This document shows, in pieces, positions 11,860 to 20,700 of a stretch of DNA of 41,946 nucleotides. Under the pieces are notes generated by a model, which was not told the DNA's origin, did no database searches, and worked only from the letters and a program-made list of their open reading frames with translations. Positions within the stretch are counted from its first letter, which is position 1. Every line of letters starts with the position of its first letter. Made by a program: the position numbers and the translations under genes. Source of the DNA: Saccoglossus kowalevskii (lineage: Eukaryota; Hemichordata; Enteropneusta; Harrimaniidae); assembly GCF_000003605.2 (NCBI RefSeq), contig NW_003146300.1, positions 64,056-106,001 on the forward strand, read 5' to 3'.

Positions 11860-14595
11860 CAGCAGTGTGAATCACTCAAATTATCGAGAATAACATTTTT
11901 GAAATGAATTGAGAAATTCTCAAACGCAAGTTATTTGATCACTCTACAGATAAAAATGCCGTGGAAATGACTGAAATTACCTTCTCACGAACATACCACA
12001 CCTATTCACAAGCCACACAGCTTTGTTTAGTGTGTTTTCGGTTAGCATCGGCGTGGAACGCGTAGAAATGCTTACAGCGTAGAACGCGCCGCAGCGACCC
12101 CGGCTGCGACGTTTCAGTGGCGGCTTTGCCGTACATTTTTGCTCCATATAAAAAATACCCTTTACATCAAAACAGAGTATCTTACTTAATATCCATTCTG
12201 GCACGTTCACTGTCTATTTCGGATGGCTAAAGTTCCTTCAAAACCCTGAAAGCAACCCCGAAAAAAACAGCGGCCAGAACAGCACCAGTGCAGCGAACGA
12301 CAATTTGTTATGCGCAGTATCGTTGCGCAGTGGTTTCAGTGACGTCATCCATGTGATATACCCATGTAATATCCACTTGGCGGGCAATATACCATGTAAT
12401 ATCCATTTTTATTCCATGTCATGTGACCGAGTCTCAACCAATCACAGCATGCGTAACAGCAGTGAGATGTGATAAAAGATTATATTTCTCACCCTGTTTT
12501 ATTTGCCAACTCACCCAATTCTCTGCAGCATAGTAACAATTATTGTGTATGCACCTTTTTGTTTTCAAATTACACTAACTTCTGTTCCAATCCACCAAAT
12601 CTAGCCCTTAGTTCTTCATTGGATTTTTTTCATCATGACATGCAAATTCTCAATATTTCTTTGCAGAAATATACGCCACCTTGTATAAGTTCAGCAACCC
12701 TTGATTGGGTATTGTGTCATCCGTGTATTACAGACGTTTTGCATGAATTATTAGTCATATGAACAAAAGACTTGAATACATTTACTTTGTACAGCGTTTG
12801 GCAGTGAAGTCACAAAGATCCGTCGATTTTGCTGAAAAACTGGGGAATTACTTTACATTATTCGTAGTTATTCATACATGTACTTTTCCATTCTGTCGGA
12901 GAATAATCTTCAGATAACGTGACAGCTCCAAAATCTTCTGTTGCATAATGCGCCCTCTCAGTACTGACACTGTTGTTCTTTTGTTTGGCAAAAATCAGGT
13001 ATTCCCGGTATACCCCTATCATCTCAACTAGGATTGCGCTCAGTCGTATCGATGCATAATCATCTTCGTCTTTAAATCATGGTATCAACACGATACTTCG
13101 TTTTGTAGATTAATAAGCGTAGTTGGAAATGACCCGGTGTATTTGCTGAAAATCGCCAAAACTGTGCCTGACTGTAATACACTACACCCAGATAAATTAT
13201 AGTCTCCTGTTGGCGATACATTTTCCCCGGTCGTAGCGAGATCAATTACTGTAAGATCGGGTGACCCAAAATTGTTCATCAACAAAAATAGTGTCATTTG
13301 CTGATGTGAAAGGAGAAGACAACTTTTATTTTCTTTGTTGTACAAGACAAGACAATAATATTTGAATGTTAATGTAATTTTATAGAACTTTTATTACTGA
13401 ATTCCGCAAAACATTGGTCAGATATATATTTGTGTTGACATTGTATGGTATGTACAGTTTCCATGAAATCAGGTCAATAACTGAACCCATTTAAAATTCG
13501 TAATACATTTATATTCAAATGTTATAAAGTTAACAGAATATTTATATTCATAGTGGCGTGGACGTATTCGACTGGGCTGAGTATAATATCAAAGAAACGT
13601 GGTAAGAAAAAAGGCTTAAAATCTGATTAACTTATGACACCCTTAACCTACTAGAATTAATCAATACGAGTACTCATACTAAATAGTTCACGATTGAAGA
13701 AATTGCTTTTGAATGCCCACAAAGAAATATATTTTATACGCCAATCTTTCTCAAAGAACCCCTAGCTTACTCAATAAACACTCACTATTTAAACCTAGCA
13801 TCAATTATTAATGCTATTACATCGTCCTATGGGAATGCCTACCAAACTGTAAGCAAACAATGTGACAACGATACAACAAGTGTATTCATAATGCTGTGTA
13901 GTGCATTTCTCGTGTTTTGTTGTACATTTTATTATTGAGCAATGTGCTTCTTGTTGCGTACTGTGTATTTTTTATGTTATGTAGTGCAATTTAACATGCG
14001 CAAAACTTCAAACAGCAGGTAAGCCAAAACAGAATTACAAAAACGAAAAATCAAAGTCTACTAGACCATATGAGTATTGAATATTTACATATTATTTACA
14101 CATTTTCCCTTTTCTTTGGCAACTATTTGGGTTCTCCCACAAAAAATCAGGTGAACTCAACAGCGTTTTGAAAGGCTCTTAATACGTATGCGTCGCCATG
14201 GTAATCTTAACTACTAGTATGACGACCTTCTTTATGTGGTAAAATAGCAAAAATTAGCATTTTATTAATCAATTTTTTTACACATTTAATGTTCGTTCTA
14301 CGTTTTAACAACGCATTCATTTTAGCAAATATATATTTTTTTAGATTTCTAGAAATATACAACCTTTGAATATATCGAAATTAGCATCATGCATGATGGT
14401 TTTATTTACAGGAAACGGTCGACTGATAACTGGACATGTTATCTGTTCCAGCATGAGAAAACAGTTCATTTATACAGATGTTGCCGATTTATGATAAAAT
14501 TATATTTTACATATACATCAGTAGTGCAAAACTAACGCATTACACACAGACTATTTCTAATTATTGCATGTTTCCGGTTGGACTGTTAGTATAGC
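11860..14595. other. Intergenic sequence upstream of the subtilase gene
   Basis: No gene supported. A locally GC-rich patch at 12050-12140 and a nearby duplicated CATGTAATATCCA phrase (about 12363 and 12394) look like old repeat remnants. Open frames at 11977-12210 (-), 12469-12762 (+, 97 codons) and 13085-13345 (-) have no recognisable domains. The promoter of the gene starting at 14596 must lie here, but I cannot point to a definite TATA box or start site. Confidence 0.5.
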
Positions 14596-14730
14596 ATGAT
14601 GGAAAAGAACCTTGCTTTCATCGCAGTAATAACGATGTGCTTTTCAACGGCAGCGACATCAAAGATAGCACCTTTGTATCGTGCTAGACCAGGTACAAGT
14701 ATCCCAAATCAATACATAGTCGTACTGAAG
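14596..14730 (+). CDS. Subtilase exon 1: signal peptide and start of propeptide
   Basis: Starts at tandem ATG codons ([16 protein letters not shown]); the first is used here. A hydrophobic stretch ending STAA/TS fits a secretory signal peptide. It continues to PNQYIVVLK, the first strand of an I9 inhibitor propeptide, and ends in phase 0 at AAG|GTAAGG. 45 codons. Confidence 0.88.
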
Positions 14731-17700
14731 GTAAGGGATACGATTGTACTGCTTCCAAATGCTGATTGAGGCGTACAATACTATACATAGGATGAAAACG
14801 TTGGAAATAGACCTAATCATAATACCAAAGAGCGAGGCTGTGGGGAGAGGGAGGTCAAATGATTGAGTAAATTGACAATCATACAATTCAGAATAACAGC
14901 ACAGAAACCATTTCCTCTTATTTTCTCTTTTAAGAATACATATGCGCCAATTTACACGTACTGCACATTGTTTCTCAATTATTCGTATTGCATGTCCTCG
15001 AGAAGAGTCAAAGGGACTATTTGTAACTTTGACCTCGTGATCTGTTCTATTTTCCCCAAGGATGAATTCGGAGGAGATTTAGATCATGTTCTAGAGGAAG
15101 TTGAAAATTCAAATCAGTTACGAAAACTGGATGCAAGAGTAACCCATGTCTACAGTAATGTTTACCGTGGCTTCTCGCTACACATACCAGAGACGGCACT
15201 TTTGTGGGTTTGTATGAAATATGTTCGCATCAGAGAATTACGTCACTTAGTTGTACAGTGATAATACAGTTCTCTTATCAATTCCATTGCAGATACGGAA
15301 GTTATCTCAAATTGCTTACGTAGAAGAAGATTGTATTATCACAGCGCAACGTGTGCCATGGAATTTGGATCGCATCGACCAACGTGACCTTCCACTCAAC
15401 AGTGTATATATGCCAGCTGGTAAGTAGAGTGAATTTTACCTGCTACGTCACATGTGTTTGCAAAGTCAAAACTGCCCACTGTACCAGGGCAGGCATACAA
15501 CGAACACAGACGCGTTTTTGTAGTGTGCATATTTTATCGGTTATGCCTAAAGATGTAAAGATTGGCTGTTTTAGCGCAGTACTAGCGACTAGAAACGCCA
15601 TCAAACAAATACTTAGCAAATACCTCTCAGTGCGGTTTTTCATGTTTACGAAGGTGACGGTGAGGGCGTTAATGTTTACGTTGTCGATACTGGTATTAGG
15701 TATAGCCACGAAGAATACAGTGGACGTGCTAGCTTCTTTTACGATTATGAAACAGACGGAGACGTAAGTATGTTTTTCGATGGTTTAATAACGGTGTGCC
15801 AATGTGAATAGCTACAACACGTGTAACTTTTCTATTTAAATAGTACTTTACAAACAGGACCATGGTTTACCGTTGTTTTTACACGCACACACGCATAGTA
15901 ATATAACATAATGAAATATGCACGTTCCAGAATTAGAATAAATTATGTTCAAACATAGTAGGTATTTCTTGCAGTAAATATGTAGGACATTTGCATGCAA
16001 TATGTATTGAAGCATAGTTTATCAGGTATATTACTTACACCAGTGCGAACCAGTACGCAGGTATGACGTGTATATGTCCGTGTCTGTATAACTAGAAAAT
16101 AGGTACAAACATTGCACAAATATTCCATATGTCACCCACACGATAGGGACAAAACGTCAAAGGTCAATGTTACGGTATATATTTATATGCAAAATAATAT
16201 AACTACATAAAATAGCCAGTGCTATTAAAATAGACACATATGTTCCTTTCGAAATTCACAAGACCTTGCCACATTTTGGAATGAAAGGTGTGAGTTTATG
16301 TATGTTTTGTATGTATTTACAGAGGATAAATAGACTTGGACTTGATAAATGTGTTCTTCAAGCGACTCACAACTCCTGGGCACATTTTGCAGATCAAAAG
16401 TTTAAATGTCAAGGACACATTATTGTTTTATGCACGGGAAATAGCTAGTATCTTCAAACTAGGAACACACGTTCCTTTTGTAAAAGGTCACATTTCAGGA
16501 CGAAAGAATAATTGCAACTGTGTTTTATAATTACAGGACAAAATAGCCAGGGCTTTAAGACATGGCAGGAATACCCAGGCTCATTTAAACAATAGCTCTA
16601 AGTGTTGATATGAACATTGAAGAATATTAAGATTGGTTTTCTTATAAATAAAATGTTTTGATAACTTAGGGCTCAGACTGCAATGGACATGGAACACATG
16701 GAGCTGGTGTAGTAGGTGGAACTGACTTTGGTGTGGCCATAATGACGTCACTGTACAGCGTACGTGTTTTGTCGTGTTTTGGTGCTGGGTCTACTAGTCA
16801 AATTATCGCAGGTTTGTGTGGTTTCATTGTTTCGTCTTATGTGCCATCTGGTTGCCACTTTTAGCCAGGGAATAGATTCTATATATTATATATCGATAAA
16901 GGCACTACATTAAAATAGTGGGTGTTTTGCGCGTGCTTTAGTTTTTGTTTTCAATGCAACGTGCAGTGGCGGATCCGAGGGGGGGGGGTGCATGGCCCCC
17001 CAAACGTATGTCGATTCATATCACCTTGATTAGGCATAGTTTTTTGCGATTTAGCGCTCCGTAATGTTAAGCGAAGCTTGCCCCCCCCCCCATACATTTT
17101 GCTGGATCCGCCACTGGCAACGTGCAATCCAAAGCGATGCGTAATGTTATGGAAATGGTGTGGACTAACATCTCCATTGGACTCAATAACGACAGCAATT
17201 ACAACAGCGGGTAATGGAGTCTCACATCAGTTGGTATTTTGTATCATTGTCCTCTCTAACACATAACTCATTCGATATGCGAATGATCCTAAACTGACAA
17301 ACCGGAGTACTACAAGACAGTCGATGAGGTAGGACAGCCAAGTCGCCAGTGAATCTAAAAACTACTGTTCTACTGTCTAAGGTTATGTTACCAAATATAG
17401 TTTGTTTAATTCACCATCCTCCTGTATATAGGGCTGTTTTCCTTGCATATTTATATAATATGATGTTTTTCCAGTATTAGAAATGTCATTGATCAGACAT
17501 GAACACAGGAAACCAACGTTTACCAAGGAAATAAACGTCTAGTTATAATCATACACTATGACAACACTACTAGTCAGATAGCTCAGGAACATTTATTTTT
17601 ATGATATGGAGACAGACCGGATAAAAGCAGCAATTGTTTGGGAAATCGTCTTTATTTGTCTAAATTTTATTTGTTGCTAATAGCCATGAAATTAATGTAG

Positions 17701-20700
17701 AGCGTACTTTTCCGCGGTGATCGTCGCGTCCTGTTATATATGGGACTCATGGCGACGCACATAACGAATGTTAAATACATTGTTTGCAATTCATTTTACA
17801 TGAAATTCGAACACGCGCTGCGCAGCGACCACCGTCCAAATTTATATTATAAGCAAATATATAATGTGTGATTATTTTCATCGAATATTTTGAATATGTT
17901 GGCAGTGTAATGTTTACAATATTCTCCTAACGCCAACATTTTGATACACACCTACTGCGTTAATAGCTTGGGTCCCGCCATTCTCTAATTGCTTCTTGCT
18001 TGTGAACCAAGTATGGTTAACCCTTTAATTTATTTTTCGGCCGATTTATGTTAACGTTTTGAGCCCGCATTGACAATGGATCACATTAATGCACATTGAT
18101 TATGGTATAAAAACACAAGTGAAGTGTATATTGACTTTACTAGTATGCCAGTGATAGTTTAGCCCGATAAGTAAAGATAGCAACATATCCTGGGAGGAGC
18201 ACTTGATTTGCTCGCTAAATATACAACTTCTTTCAGTATATATGTTGTCCGTCTTTATTTATGGAAACAAAATCGATTGATCATACATCAAACAGTTATC
18301 ATCTGTAACGTAACGCATAGCATGACAATTTAGTATATTGGAAAAATGAGTTAGTTTCAAGCATTTGAATGTTCATTGTTCAGAAACACTAATTATTGAG
18401 AAGATATTTAGGCAGCCAGCCAGTATATAATAGTATATAATGCTGATAAAAAGGATAGATGACATCTTCATGTTACAAGCAAACTCTACATATATCACCT
18501 GCCCTTAAATTGTATTACGATGTTATTCATAATGGCCACCATAACGATACGGACCCATTTCAAGATAATGGCCATATCTCTGAAAATATATGAGCAAAAG
18601 AGCTATAAATTAGCATGAATGATACTCAAACCACAGTTGCCAAGCTGTATGAGCATTATCGCTGTATAAACAGTTTTTCAACAACCTGCTGCATGTCATT
18701 ACCATACTGACCCTTTTATAACTTCTCATAAGAACTATAAAAAATATTTATTTATTTTAGATCAATGATCTATGAAAAATGAAAGAACAAAATATAATTT
18801 CAGGGAAAAATTACAAAAAACATCTATTTTCATTTTTGTGCATTCAATTTTTTTTTTATACAATAGGTTAATATATTAGTATCGTTAATGTGGATTAGAA
18901 ATTAGCACACATGTTTTAGTATCGTTTAAAGGTGAAATATAATTGTTAACTTATTGGATATTAGCCAGTAATATCTCTGTTTGTATTTCTACATTAATGC
19001 TTTCTATGAATTTAATCAGTATGTTGATGTCAAAATATAGTTATAATTCAATTTACATGTCATGTAGCTATACCTTAGATATGGATGACCGGCGGGATCC
19101 TGTTGAAAATGAGTGTCATGAGCAAAAAATAGTATTCAATTTCTCCGTCACTCCGTTCACTGTCGCAAATACCGTGGTTATCGAGCAAGATACAGTGACA
19201 CAGTGACAGGAGGCAATGGAACACTATTTGACGGACAATAACAAGTAACGTGACTGACGCTCCTATCAACATGTCTGTGGCCATTGTCTATTGCCTAGCA
19301 GTATATTTGTCTTGGTCCCATTTACTATGGCATAGTATCATAATGATTGAATAAGAATAGTTCAATCAATCAATCATAATAAATGTTTACTGTATCTATT
19401 TAGCATAGTGCATTGTTTGTTCGGTTCAATGATTCACGACCAAGGCCAAGAAAATCAATGACTGTTATAATATGTTTACATTACGAAGCTGAAATTGTAC
19501 TCAATTTTCTGAACATACGATTATAATCCGACACTGGTATGATACATAAGTACATAAATACGATATATAATTGAGATATGAAATATGTAACCATAACAAT
19601 AGCGGTATATTAAAATTATGATAAAAATACAAATATATGTTCACTTAGTCCTATGTGATGATAGATATTTTATTTCTAACCCAAACAATTTCGATTCGTC
19701 AATTGTGCACGTCAGATTTCTATACCCACAGTGCTTTGAGTCAAAGTAACCGATTATATGATCGCATATCATGCATATTCGTGGAAGTCCTTACATTGAG
19801 TGATATTCTGGTTTCTAGTGAGTTGACGCTATAGTAGGGAATTATGTGTTTCACCTTCAATATCACACATAACTACACTGATTTGGTTATCGGAGAAAAA
19901 TAAAACAATTCCACTGGACATAATTGAGATAGCATTGTTACCATACACTGACGTGCGTGTGCTTTTATACGTTATTTACTGATATTTCCATACTGGGACA
20001 CAATGCGCTATTAATCATTATAAATGATCACTATTAGAATTCAATGTTTATAGTGCCATAGCTTTTTATTACTACAATGGTATTCGCAGATGAATTCATT
20101 TTAACCAAAATCTTTCAAAATTTAAATAAATTTGTTTAATTATCATGAGAATGATTTATAACATCCATAATGAATCCCCACAACGTTATAATGCCCAGAC
20201 ACGATAATGTATTCGACTTCGCCTCAGTTATGATATTTCCATAGATTCTTCTTCTCATTCTCTCTCATGTTACAGAATGAAAATTTACGTTTTTTGACAA
20301 AATGGCCACTATTTCGACAAATTTGATCAAATCTCAAGACAAAACATGTTGTGTTACCCTGCAGTATACTACCTATGTATAAACCTTCAAGTGAATCAGG
20401 CCATATCTTATGAATCAGCACGAAAACGGAAATAAAACAAAATTGCCACCAGTCGGCCATCTTTGACCGAATTTCGAAAAAAAAGACGTGCACCTATAAC
20501 CCAATATGCATGGTCATCATACAAAGTTTGATTGAAATCGCCCTGTTCAGCTCCGAGAAACAGGAACAAGAACAGGAACGGACACGTTTAAATATCAGAA
20601 TTTAGCAAATTTGAGGGACAAAATGGTTGCCAGTTAGCCATATTTAATCGAATCATAAGGACAATTGGTGTGCATATATACATTGTCTGCATGCTAAGTT

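Noticed and set aside
12469-12762. 97-codon + frame as a small gene
   Set aside because: No homology I recognise, no convincing splice or start context, and similar-length frames are expected by chance here.
15631-15653. Earlier acceptor (CTCTCAG at 15630) for exon 4
   Set aside because: It gives the wrong phase after the split Gly codon; the AAG at 15653 restores the conserved [15 protein letters not shown].
18943-19206. 87-codon + frame inside the 3.5-kb element as a transposase remnant
   Set aside because: No catalytic motif or recognisable domain, and composition is that of AT-rich noncoding DNA.
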